DNA of 22,822 nucleotides from NCBI GenBank assembly GCA_964386565.1, contig CAYLRU010000044.1, positions 1 through 22,822 on the forward strand. The letters are read 5' to 3'. Of the stretch, positions 14,738-22,777 are shown piece by piece (position 1 is the stretch's first letter; each line of letters begins with the position of its first letter). A program made the translations under genes and the position numbers. Source of the stretch: CAYLRU01 sp964386565 (GTDB lineage: Bacteria > Desulfobacterota > Desulfobacteria > Desulfobacterales > UBA5616). The notes under the pieces were generated by a model. The model searched no databases. It had not been told where the DNA came from and saw only the letters and a list, made by a program, of their open reading frames with translations.

Positions 14738-16762
14738 CTATTTCAAGGACAATACTCTATATACTTCAACGGGTTTTATTTTCCCCTTTATTTTTTGCGG
14801 GGGCAGGGCTTCGGCTTCTATTAAGTCTTTTAAATTTTCATAAATGGTTTTGCTGATGATAATTTCGCCGGGTCCGGCAAGGTCGCTTAAACGGGATGCT
14901 ACATTTACGCTGTCTCCGATAACCGTATATTCCATTCGAACGTCGGATCCCACGCTGCCTGAAAATACCGTACCTGTATTAATTCCGATGCCGATTGACG
15001 CAAGCAGTTGACTGCCTCCGGAGCTTTCCCGGATAAAACCTTCCTTCATATGAAGGGCTGCCCGAACGGCTTTTTCCATATGGCCTTCCCGGGGTTTCAC
15101 ACCGCCGAAAATTCCTAAAACCGCATCACCGATAAACTTGTCAATATACCCATCGAATTCCCTGATGGACTTGGTGGCGATTTCGAAATACTTGTTCAAC
15201 TCTTTTATGATGTCTTCGGGTTCTTTTAATTCGAAGTAAGATGAGAATCCCCTGATATCGATAAAGACGATGGTTGCTTCGCTTTTATTGCCGTCGATCC
15301 ATGTGCTTTCGGGCTTGGTAATGATCATGTCCAGAACGTTGGCGCCCACGTACTTGCCGAATGCTTTCTGGACCAGTGATTTGGTATAAAGCTCGTCGCT
15401 CATCCGGTTAAATGCCACGGCAAGGGTTCCCAGTTCATCCTTTCGGGGCATGTTGACTTTGTAATGATAATCCCCGTCGCTGATCATTTGGGTGGCAACC
15501 ACCAGTTGGGAGATAGGGCGGGTGAACCGGACACCGTAAAACAGGGCAACAATGATACTGCCCATCAGTAAAAGCGAGGTCATCAATATGATGGATGACC
15601 GTTCCTGATCGATCAGCTCCTCAATAAAATTGATGGATACCCCCACATGGACGTGTCCCAGCCGTCTCCCCTGAAATTCAATGGGACGCGAAATGTTGAG
15701 CACTTTCATTCCCGATGGCATAATATGGTCAAAATGGGTGACGCGGCTTTTATTAAGAGCCGTGTGGGCACTGAAATCATCGAAATCATCAAATTCCGTT
15801 CCTATCTGGTTGATATCCGTATGCGCCTTGATGGTATTTTTTTGATCGACGATTATGGCATAAACAACGCCTTCGACACTTGTGGCATCCTTGATGATTT
15901 CATTCAGACGAAGCACGTTGTCTTCGATCAGGGGAATTTTGGCGCTGTTGACGATATAATTCAAGCTTACGGTTCCGAAATCCACGGTTTGCTTATACAG
16001 GTGCATTTTCTGCCGATTGAGATTGACATAGCTGATGGTAAATATCGTTGCTACGATGATTATCGTCAGGGCGACAAAAATTTTAAGCCAGATAGGGATT
16101 TTGGGGGAAGGGAGTTTACTGGCGATGGCCTTCTGACTGTCTCTTAAGGAGGGTTTAATTTTATCCGCCGGAAAGGATTTGGCGTAACGCCCCTCTTTTT
16201 GAAAAGACTGGATCAGTTCGTTGCTTGAAATCATGCCCAGTTCCACGAGGATTTGACCGAGCCTGACGGATCTGCCGATTTTTTTTGATGTCTCTCTCTG
16301 AACTTCAAGGGCGTCCTGAAGCTGTTTTTCCGTAAGAAGTCCCTTTTGAATGAGCATTTGGCCCAACGGCAGATCCATTGCGTCCGTCGGCGGGAGTATC
16401 GTGTACTTGATGGCCAAGAACATCTGCTTTAACAGGCCGAAGAAAGATTGCCTTTTTTGCGGTACCCGGTTGACTGATGATGCAGGGCGTCGAAGTCGAT
16501 CATCCGTTTGAACGATTTTTAAAAGCCGGTTGCTGGAAATGTACCCCAATTCAACCAGGGTTTGATCAAAACGTGCGGATTTCCCAACCCGTTTTAGAAT
16601 TTCCTTGTGGACATTATAGGCATGATGAAGCTGTTCCTGTTTAATGATGCCCCGTTGCACGAGGACTTCTCCCAGAGTGGTGTCATAGGCACTGATCGGT
16701 TTTTCACGAATATCCTGTATCCATGTTGAGACCGGATTTTTTTTAATCGGCGGAGAATTCAT
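14738..16762 (-). CDS. Transmembrane class III adenylate cyclase with two MshEN-type N-terminal modules
   Basis: Predicted membrane enzyme (674 aa) making cAMP from ATP. Order: two copies of an MshEN-like module at about 25-85 and 130-190, each holding paired LGxxL-type half repeats (LGEVLVQRGIIKQEQL; LGQMLIQKGLLTEKQL; RLGQILVELGMISSNEL); TM1 about 224-247; an extracytoplasmic Cache-like sensor about 250-388; TM2 about 390-411; HAMP 412-465; and a class III cyclase domain from about 490. The cyclase has both metal-binding Asp (FIDIRG D502, FIGDAV D546), adenine-selecting K542 and D617, and transition-state N620 and R624, which argues for ATP over GTP. The frame continues to a TTG at 16789, 5 nt after the CBS gene stop; neither start has a clear Shine-Dalgarno, and the ATG (MNSPP) is preferred. 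It lies between the CBS and deacetylase genes. Confidence 0.9.
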   Translation of the reverse strand: MNSPPIKKNPVSTWIQDIREKPISAYDTTLGEVLVQRGIIKQEQLHHAYNVHKEILKRVGKSARFDQTLVELGYISSNRLLKIVQTDDRLRRPASSVNRVPQKRQSFFGLLKQMFLAIKYTILPPTDAMDLPLGQMLIQKGLLTEKQLQDALEVQRETSKKIGRSVRLGQILVELGMISSNELIQSFQKEGRYAKSFPADKIKPSLRDSQKAIASKLPSPKIPIWLKIFVALTIIIVATIFTISYVNLNRQKMHLYKQTVDFGTVSLNYIVNSAKIPLIEDNVLRLNEIIKDATSVEGVVYAIIVDQKNTIKAHTDINQIGTEFDDFDDFSAHTALNKSRVTHFDHIMPSGMKVLNISRPIEFQGRRLGHVHVGVSINFIEELIDQERSSIILMTSLLLMGSIIVALFYGVRFTRPISQLVVATQMISDGDYHYKVNMPRKDELGTLAVAFNRMSDELYTKSLVQKAFGKYVGANVLDMIITKPESTWIDGNKSEATIVFIDIRGFSSYFELKEPEDIIKELNKYFEIATKSIREFDGYIDKFIGDAVLGIFGGVKPREGHMEKAVRAALHMKEGFIRESSGGSQLLASIGIGINTGTVFSGSVGSDVRMEYTVIGDSVNVASRLSDLAGPGEIIISKTIYENLKDLIEAEALPPQKIKGKIKPVEVYRVLSLK

Positions 16763-16794
16763 TGTTTGATTTGCATTCGCACATGGCAAGGGTT

Positions 16795-17400
16795 TTAATC
16801 CATGGCGTCCAGGACACGATATCCCTTATCTTCAAGCGCTTTTTTTATTACACGGGTGCGGCACGCCGCAAGGCGAAAATAGTAAGTCCGCTTACGGTTT
16901 TTTTCTTCCGTCATCCCCACGTTTATGATATCGCCGCCGTTATCGTTAATGATCTGGATGGCGTTTTTCAGCGAATCCGGTTCGACAGCGATCACGACAT
17001 CGATTCTGGAACTGGCCTTCAGGATGCCCATCATGTCGATAAACGTTCTTAAAATGTCGCTTTCCGTAATGATGCCCACGAGTTTTTTGTTACTGGTAAC
17101 GGGGATGCCGCTGATTTTATGTTTATAGATCAGCAGTGCCGCCGTTTCAATGTCGTCATCCGGTTTAACGATTATCGGTCTTTTAACCATGATATCGGAT
17201 AAGGATACGTCTCCCAGCATGGAAGGGATGAGGCTTTGCTTTAAATCGGAAAGCGTCACCAGTCCTTTCAGGTTTCCGGACGTTGATACAACCGGGAGGT
17301 GGCGAATGGAATTTATTTTCATCAGGGACAGGGCATCTTCGATGGTGGTTTTTTCCGTAATGGTAATCGGATCGGGAATCATGAGGGAATGAATTTTCAT
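16795..17400 (-). CDS. CBS-pair protein with C-terminal ACT-like domain (AcuB-like)
   Basis: This small cytosolic regulatory protein (201 aa) has two CBS domains (about 1-58 and 66-122; motifs IRHLPVV...GLVTLSDL and ISGIPVT...GIITESDIL) and an ACT-like tail (about 132-201; IDVVIAVEPDSLKNAIQIINDNGGDIINVG). CBS pairs commonly bind adenosine compounds (AMP, ATP, SAM) and ACT domains bind amino acids, so it likely senses metabolite state. The arrangement resembles AcuB-type proteins. AAGGAA lies 7 nt before the ATG. It sits about 100 nt after ahbD and just upstream of the adenylate cyclase, with which it is probably co-transcribed. A link to cyclase control is only contextual. Confidence 0.87.
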   Translation of the reverse strand: MKIHSLMIPDPITITEKTTIEDALSLMKINSIRHLPVVSTSGNLKGLVTLSDLKQSLIPSMLGDVSLSDIMVKRPIIVKPDDDIETAALLIYKHKISGIPVTSNKKLVGIITESDILRTFIDMMGILKASSRIDVVIAVEPDSLKNAIQIINDNGGDIINVGMTEEKNRKRTYYFRLAACRTRVIKKALEDKGYRVLDAMD

Positions 17401-17499
17401 GGTGGATTCCTTAAAGTTAAAATCACGGCCTGTCTCAGTGACACCGGGTATTTTTTACCACTTGTCGAGAGGAAGATCAATCTGTAAATGGAAAATATT

Positions 17500-18630
17500 C
17501 TACCCGGTGCGGGGTTGATAGGAACACAGGGGCTCCTCGGCCATGAAGTCTCCTGTGGCTTCATAGGCCCTTGCACGACAGCCACCGCAGATTTTTTTGT
17601 ACTCGCAGATTCCGCATTTCCCTTTTAAACCATCGAAATTTCGTAACGCGAGAAACTGTTTGGCGTTTTTCCATATATGTGAAAACGACGCCTTGGTCAC
17701 ATCTCCGCAATTCAGGTCCAGAAATCCGCATGGCTGTACAATACCCCGATGAGAAACAAAGCAAAAACCGGTACCGCCAAGGCATCCCCGTGTCACCGCA
17801 TCCATACCGTGGGTTTTAAAAGAGACGGTTTTTCCCTCTTTTCTGGCGCGTTGTCGCAGTATGCGATAATAGTGGGGGGCACAGGTGGCCTTCAACTGCA
17901 TGGTGCCCAGTTTTTTTTGGTCATAAAACCAGTTAAGCGTCTTTTCATATTCTTCTGCCGTGATTTCCTGGTCAACAATATATTTGCCCCTTCCGGTAGG
18001 CACCAGCAGGAAAATGTGGTGGGCTGCGGCGCCCAGTTTTAAGGCGAGGTCATGTATCGCGGGAATTTGATCAAGATTGGTTTTGGTTACGGTCGTATTG
18101 ATTTGAAATTCAATGCCGGCGGCTTTTGCCAGCCTGATGCCGTTGATGGCACCCTCATATGCACCGGAAACTCCCCTGAATCGGTCATGGGTTTCTTTTG
18201 TGGCGCCGTCTATGCTGATGCTGATGCGCTTTATACCGGCCCGGGCCATCTCCCGGGTGTTTTCCCGGGTGATTAAAGTGCCGTTGGGCGCCATGACCAT
18301 GCGGAGCCCTTTCTCGGTTCCGTAAGCGGCGATTTCGAAAATGTCCGGTCTCAGCAAAGGCTCTCCGCCGGTTAGAATGACGATGGGTTTTCCGGTTTCC
18401 GAGATCTGATCCAGAAGAGAAAGTGACATCCGGGTATCCAGCTCGCCTTCAAATGGGCCGTTATCTGCCGAGGCCCGGCAGTGAATGCATGAAAGATTGC
18501 AGTTGCGCGTTGTTTCCCATGCAACAAGCCGAAGCTCGGGATAGGATTGATCCGGATGCTTGCTCTCGGGGTTTTCTCTATGATTCGGTTTATGGCCCGG
18601 CATGTGATCAGGATGGGTTTGTTTTACCAT
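17500..18630 (-). CDS. ahbD: AhbD, radical SAM heme b synthase of the siroheme-dependent pathway
   Basis: AhbD oxidatively decarboxylates the two propionates of iron-coproporphyrin III to vinyls, giving heme b, the last step of the alternative pathway. The protein (376 aa) has the radical SAM cluster motif CNLSCIHC (C44, C48, C51), the GGEP motif in VILTGGEPLLRPD, and a C-terminal SPASM-type Cys set (QPCGFLDLNCGD, CGICEYKKICGGC, PLC) for auxiliary 4Fe-4S clusters. An in-frame upstream codon at 18693 would extend it by 21 residues into hemB. The ATG at 18630 is preferred because it follows the hemB stop by one base and has GGA 6 nt upstream. A basic, His-rich lead (about 1-30) precedes the conserved part. 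Assignment to AhbD rather than AhbC or NirJ rests on overall resemblance and gene order. Confidence 0.86.
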   Translation of the reverse strand: MVKQTHPDHMPGHKPNHRENPESKHPDQSYPELRLVAWETTRNCNLSCIHCRASADNGPFEGELDTRMSLSLLDQISETGKPIVILTGGEPLLRPDIFEIAAYGTEKGLRMVMAPNGTLITRENTREMARAGIKRISISIDGATKETHDRFRGVSGAYEGAINGIRLAKAAGIEFQINTTVTKTNLDQIPAIHDLALKLGAAAHHIFLLVPTGRGKYIVDQEITAEEYEKTLNWFYDQKKLGTMQLKATCAPHYYRILRQRARKEGKTVSFKTHGMDAVTRGCLGGTGFCFVSHRGIVQPCGFLDLNCGDVTKASFSHIWKNAKQFLALRNFDGLKGKCGICEYKKICGGCRARAYEATGDFMAEEPLCSYQPRTG

Positions 18631-18631
18631 T

Positions 18632-19609
18632 TTATTTCCGTTGTATCTGCTTGGCCGCTTCCAGTGCGAAGTAGGTGATAATGATGTCCGCACCGGCCCG
18701 TTTGATGGATGTCAGGGTTTCCATCATGACATTGTCTCCGTTTATCCACCCCATGTTTTCAGCAGCCTTGATCATGGCGAATTCACCACTGACATTATAC
18801 GCCGCCAATGGAAGATCGATCTCATTGCGGATTCGGTATATGATGTCGAGATAGGGCAAGGCCGGTTTGACCATGATAATATCCGCCCCCTCTTCGGCAT
18901 CCATGGTGGCTTCGCGAATCGCTTCCACGGCATTGGCCGGATCCATCTGATAAGTTCTTCTGTCTCCGAATCGGGGCGCTGAGTCCGCGGCCGCTCTGAA
19001 TGGACCGTAATAGGCCGAGCAGTATTTTGCGGCATAGGACATGATCGGGATATGGCTGTAGTCGTTTTCATCCAAAATGTTGCGGATTTCAGCCACCCGC
19101 CCGTCCATCATATCCGACGGTGCAACCATGTCGGCGCCGGATTCGGCATGTGACAGGGCCACCCGTGCCAGAAGATCGAGGGATGCGTCGTTGTCAATGA
19201 TATTGCCGTCCACAAAGCCGCAATGGCCGTGATCCGTGTACTGGCATAAACACACATCCGTAATCACGGCGATTTCAGGTACTTTTGATTTGACGGCTTT
19301 TACCGCCTGCTGGACGATGCCGTCTGGAGCATAGGCCGAGGTTCCCAGGGGGTCTTTTTTGTCCGGCAGTCCGAAAAGAATAATTGCCGGAATTCCCAGG
19401 TCATGGGCTTCCCGGGCGGCCTTGGAAAGATAATCCACGGAAAGATGAAAATGCCCGGGTAATGACGGAATGGGATTTTTGACGTTTCTGCCGGTCACGG
19501 CGAACAGGGGCAGGACCAGGTTGTCAACCAGAAGGGTCGTTTCTCTGACCATTCGTCGAAAGGCGTCATTTTGCCGCATGCGCCTGGGTCTGTAATCCGG
19601 GAAAAGCAT
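18632..19609 (-). CDS. hemB: Porphobilinogen synthase (delta-aminolevulinic acid dehydratase)
   Basis: HemB condenses two 5-aminolevulinate molecules to porphobilinogen in the shared early part of tetrapyrrole synthesis. The 325-aa protein has family-typical length. It shows the zinc-binding cysteines DVCLCQYTDHGHC (C120, C122, C130), which mark the Zn-dependent type, and the active-site lysines in MSYAAKYCSAYYGPFR (K195) and IIMVKPALPYLD (K248, Schiff base). AAGGAGG lies 5 nt before the ATG. It is placed between ahbC (13-nt gap) and ahbD (1-nt gap), so the early enzyme is co-expressed with two late heme-pathway enzymes. Confidence 0.97.
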   Translation of the reverse strand: MLFPDYRPRRMRQNDAFRRMVRETTLLVDNLVLPLFAVTGRNVKNPIPSLPGHFHLSVDYLSKAAREAHDLGIPAIILFGLPDKKDPLGTSAYAPDGIVQQAVKAVKSKVPEIAVITDVCLCQYTDHGHCGFVDGNIIDNDASLDLLARVALSHAESGADMVAPSDMMDGRVAEIRNILDENDYSHIPIMSYAAKYCSAYYGPFRAAADSAPRFGDRRTYQMDPANAVEAIREATMDAEEGADIIMVKPALPYLDIIYRIRNEIDLPLAAYNVSGEFAMIKAAENMGWINGDNVMMETLTSIKRAGADIIITYFALEAAKQIQRK

Positions 19610-19622
19610 TCAAGCCTCCTTT

Positions 19623-20807
19623 TCAAGCGATTTCGTCGTCCGTTAAATAGCATGCCGGATCCGGGGCCCAGATGTCGCCGGTTATCGCTTCGGCCCGGAC
19701 CCTGAAATTGCCGCCGCAGATATCAAGCCAGCGGCATGTCGCGCATCGACCTTTAACATATTCTTTTTTTGATTTTAGTTTTTTCATCAGCGGATCCGAC
19801 ATATCAGACCAGATTTCTGAAAAAGGACGTTTTCTGACATTGCCGAAGCTGTGATGACGCCAGAACTGGTCCGCGTGGACATCCCCGTTCCAACTCACAC
19901 AGCCGATACCCTTTCCGGAACTGTTTCCTTCATTCATTTTCAACAGTTCCAGGACTTCTTCAGCACGCTTGGGATTTTCTTTTAAAAGGCGCAGGTAGAT
20001 ATACGGCCCGTCGGCATGGTTGTCAACGGTCAGAATTTCCTTTGGATTGTTGTCGTCGAAAAGGCTTTGGGTCATATCGATGATCCGGTCCACTGCTTTC
20101 CTTGTGTCCGCGTGGGAAAGATCGTCATTCACAAGTGTTGATCCGCGACCGGTGTACACAAGATGGTAAAAACAGGCCCTTGGAATATCCATGGTTTTTA
20201 ACAGGTCAAAAATTTTTGGGATTTCCCCGGCGTTAAACCGGTTGATCGTAAAGCGCAATCCCACCTTAATACCGGCATCACGGCTGTTTTTAATCCCCTC
20301 CACGGCCGCTTTAAAAGCACCTTTTACTCCCCTGAAACGATCGTTGATTTCTTCCATGCCGTCCAAGCTGATGCCGACATAGGATAAACCGATTTTTTTG
20401 AGAGTTTGGGCGGTTTGGGGAGAAATCAGCGTCCCGTTTGTTGAAATGACCGCTCTCAACCCTTTGCTTACCGCATAATCGGCCAATTCGGGGAGATCTT
20501 TTCTCACCAGGGGTTCCCCTCCGGAAAAAAGAATAACCGGGACACCGAATTCGGCCAGGTCGTCGATGAGCCGCTTCCCTTCCGCCGTATTCAATTCATC
20601 CTGAAAAACCTGGGATTGGTCCGTTGCATGGGCATAACAGTGAATGCATTTTAAATTGCAGCGACGGGTGATGTTCCAGACCACAACCGGACGTTTATCA
20701 CTGGAAAACTGCAGCAGATGGGATGGCAGACGTGATGAATGCCGCCCGTAACGAAGCGCATCGGAAGGCTCCACAGATCCGCAATAAAGTTTTGAGATGC
20801 CAATCAT
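19623..20807 (-). CDS. ahbC: AhbC, radical SAM 12,18-didecarboxysiroheme deacetylase
   Basis: AhbC removes the acetate side chains of 12,18-didecarboxysiroheme to give iron-coproporphyrin III in the alternative heme pathway. The 394-aa protein starts with the RYGRHSSRLP-type segment common to AhbC/NirJ, followed by radical SAM motif CNLKCIHC (C50, C54, C57), ILFSGGEPLVRKD, and C-terminal cysteines C303, C355, C358, C364 and C386 fitting an auxiliary cluster domain. The related heme d1 protein NirJ is the main alternative, but no other nir genes appear and ahbD with hemB follow directly. The ATG immediately follows the TAA of the ClpX-like gene with no spacer, and GGGAAG lies within the end of that gene, so translation is likely coupled. 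Confidence 0.88.
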   Translation of the reverse strand: MIGISKLYCGSVEPSDALRYGRHSSRLPSHLLQFSSDKRPVVVWNITRRCNLKCIHCYAHATDQSQVFQDELNTAEGKRLIDDLAEFGVPVILFSGGEPLVRKDLPELADYAVSKGLRAVISTNGTLISPQTAQTLKKIGLSYVGISLDGMEEINDRFRGVKGAFKAAVEGIKNSRDAGIKVGLRFTINRFNAGEIPKIFDLLKTMDIPRACFYHLVYTGRGSTLVNDDLSHADTRKAVDRIIDMTQSLFDDNNPKEILTVDNHADGPYIYLRLLKENPKRAEEVLELLKMNEGNSSGKGIGCVSWNGDVHADQFWRHHSFGNVRKRPFSEIWSDMSDPLMKKLKSKKEYVKGRCATCRWLDICGGNFRVRAEAITGDIWAPDPACYLTDDEIA

Positions 20808-22577
20808 TTACGTTTCTTCCCGTTTCGGCGCTGCGAGTGCACCGGCGTTAATATTGTCCTTAATCATTTTGCTGATATACTTTTCCGGATTTAAAAGGGC
20901 GTCGCCATTGATAAAGAATCTGGTTTTATTTGTTTTTTCCCGAAGCAGTTTCAGCCCGTATTCGAAATCCGATGATATGCGCCGATAGGTTTCGTCTGCA
21001 TCTGTTTTTTTCGTAATGATTTGTTCCATAATCATGTCAATGGCATCTTCTTCGAGAATGATGTTTATATCATGATTTTCAAAAAAGTGCAGTTCAATTC
21101 TTTTGATACTGTCATATACGGTTTTAACGTGCTGTATGGCGCTTTCAATAGTCATGACGTTTTTTGAATAGTGCCTTGCAATGATGTCTTTCCGGTTCCG
21201 GGTGAGGTTGAGGTTGTATTTGTCCGAGAGTTTTTTTGCGTTTTCGGAAAGATAGTCAATGATGGATAAAATTTCTTTTTGGAGCAGGGCATTGAAAATA
21301 TCTTTCCGATACGTGTCTCTTGACGGCGAAAACAAGGCTTCAAAGGCTTTTTCAGGGGTCTTGATGACTTCTTCCGTAACCGGGAATTCATTTATGTTGA
21401 TGGATGGCAGCCGGGTTTCGAACAACAGCAGGGATCTTTCCACTGCACTGACCAGACCTCTTGCGCCGGTATTTTCCTCAAAGGCCTGTTCGGCAATCCG
21501 GTTCAACGCTGCGTCATCGAATTTAACATCAATTCCGTATGCGGCAAAATCGAGTTTTTTACCTAAAATAATCGGGTTGTTGGGATTTTTTAAAATGTCG
21601 TATAGATCGTCTTTGGTCAGCCTCTCAAAAACAGCCCTTACCGGCAGCCGACCCACAAATTCGGATTCAAAGCCGAACGCCATCAGGTCTTCGGATTTGA
21701 CATGTTTCAATATTTCATCCGTTTGTTTGACGGAATGGATATTGGCGCCGAATCCGATCTCCTGATCCGTCATCCGTTTTTTAATGATTTTGGTCAACTC
21801 ACCGAAAGCGCCGCTCACGATAAACAGGATATGTTTCGTGTTTATGGTTTGTCGGTTGCGATCCCCCGTTTTTCTAAATCGTTCCAGTTCCTGGATCATG
21901 GAGATGGGGTCATGGGGCACCTTTAAATCGACCTCCGTTTCTTCCAACGGCTTCAGCAGCGCCCGCTGTACCCCGGTTCTCGAGACATCCGCACCGATGA
22001 TGTTGTGGCTGGATGCGATTTTATCGATTTCGTCGATATAAATTATTCCATATTGGGCCAGGGAAATATCGCCGTCCGCTTCACGGACCAGGTCTCTTAC
22101 CAGATCTTCAACATCACCGCCCACATATCCTGTTTCTGAAAATTTTGTTGCATCTCCCTTAACAAACGGGACCCCGATCTTTTTGGCAATCAACTTTATG
22201 ATGTATGTTTTTCCCACACCGGTGGGACCGATCATCATGACGTTGTTTTTTATATTCCCAACCATTTCATCGTTTAAGGACTGGGCGTGTTTTATGCGGT
22301 TAAAATGCGTGCAGATTTTGGTGCATAAGATGGCTTTTGCATTGTCCTGTTTAACGACAAACTGGTCCAGATAGGCGATAAGGTCTTCAGGTTTTAAATC
22401 AAAATTAATTTTTGCAGGCGAAGGTTTTTTTTGCTTTTCTTCGGCCGTACCGATTTCACCCTGCTCGGCCAGAGGCGTCACCACCTTGATATGATTCCCG
22501 AATTTCTTGGTTAAAAAATCGCCGATTTCTTTTTCAAGGTCCTTGATGTTGGGTATTTTTTCATTTGATGTTTCCAT
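20808..22577 (-). CDS. ClpX-like AAA+ unfoldase without zinc-binding domain and with a long C-terminal extension
   Basis: Predicted AAA+ protein unfoldase (589 aa). The ATPase core is clearly ClpX-related: Walker A GPTGVGKT (117-124), pore loop GYVG (150-153), Walker B IIYIDEID (178-185), RALLKPLEET (205-214) and sensor 2 GARG (371-374). An IGFGA loop (274-278) matches the loop by which ClpX docks ClpP, so a protease partner is plausible. Two features differ from ordinary ClpX (about 420 aa): there is no N-terminal four-Cys zinc domain, only a charged lead of about 55 residues, and an uncharacterised helical extension of about 180 residues follows residue 405. The ATG has no Shine-Dalgarno. 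It is first in a group with ahbC-hemB-ahbD, touching ahbC directly. The substrate is unknown; a role in heme-enzyme quality control is inference. Confidence 0.85.
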   Translation of the reverse strand: METSNEKIPNIKDLEKEIGDFLTKKFGNHIKVVTPLAEQGEIGTAEEKQKKPSPAKINFDLKPEDLIAYLDQFVVKQDNAKAILCTKICTHFNRIKHAQSLNDEMVGNIKNNVMMIGPTGVGKTYIIKLIAKKIGVPFVKGDATKFSETGYVGGDVEDLVRDLVREADGDISLAQYGIIYIDEIDKIASSHNIIGADVSRTGVQRALLKPLEETEVDLKVPHDPISMIQELERFRKTGDRNRQTINTKHILFIVSGAFGELTKIIKKRMTDQEIGFGANIHSVKQTDEILKHVKSEDLMAFGFESEFVGRLPVRAVFERLTKDDLYDILKNPNNPIILGKKLDFAAYGIDVKFDDAALNRIAEQAFEENTGARGLVSAVERSLLLFETRLPSININEFPVTEEVIKTPEKAFEALFSPSRDTYRKDIFNALLQKEILSIIDYLSENAKKLSDKYNLNLTRNRKDIIARHYSKNVMTIESAIQHVKTVYDSIKRIELHFFENHDINIILEEDAIDMIMEQIITKKTDADETYRRISSDFEYGLKLLREKTNKTRFFINGDALLNPEKYISKMIKDNINAGALAAPKREET

Positions 22578-22585
22578 AATTAAGA

Positions 22586-22614
22586 ACTATAAGCATGACG
22601 AAATAAAAATGCAA
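22586..22614 (-). promoter_or_regulatory. Possible promoter placing the ClpX-like mRNA start at or near its ATG
   Basis: On the minus strand TATAGT (22591-22586) is a 5/6 match to the -10 element, with TTGCAT 17 nt upstream as a weak -35. The start site would fall near 22579, one to three bases before the ATG at 22577. This would make the transcript leaderless or nearly so and fits the absence of a Shine-Dalgarno. Confidence 0.3.
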
Positions 22615-22737
22615 GCCGTCTATAAACGATTATGATGCTGATATGGTTTGCCCGGATCATCGGTTGGTACAAATTGCGGTATGGATCCTTTGTCAAAGAT
22701 CAGTCTGACATGGCGTCCGGTTTACTGGCTAACTGAA

Positions 22738-22774
22738 AAAAAAAAGCCGGAGAAAAACTCTCCGGCTTTTTTTT
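22738..22774. terminator. Strong intrinsic terminator hairpin, symmetric in both directions
   Basis: GCCGGAGA (22746-22753) pairs with TCTCCGGC (22759-22766) around a 5-nt loop. The flanking A-run (from 22736) and T-run (22767-22774) extend the stem and give a U-tract in either direction. No plus-strand gene precedes it in the window, so it most likely ends a leftward gene lying beyond the right edge, unless an unseen small RNA lies at 22578-22735. Confidence 0.85.
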
Positions 22775-22777
22775 GTT

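Noticed and set aside
17401..17499. A promoter between ahbD and the CBS gene
   Set aside because: The best pair, TTGATC-N17-TAAAAA, is only 4/6 in each element, so it is too weak to list, though a separate promoter is not excluded.
18631..18693. Upstream extension of AhbD into the end of hemB
   Set aside because: It would add 21 unconserved residues; the ATG one base after the hemB stop with GGA upstream is a better start.
22662..22676. A TTGGTAC...TTGC stretch resembling a sigma54 promoter
   Set aside because: The GG and GC elements are 8 nt apart instead of the required 10, and no plus-strand gene follows.
22578..22735. A small RNA or tRNA between the ClpX-like gene and the terminator
   Set aside because: No tRNA fold and no convincing plus-strand promoter were seen; the terminator is more easily explained as the end of a leftward gene outside the window.
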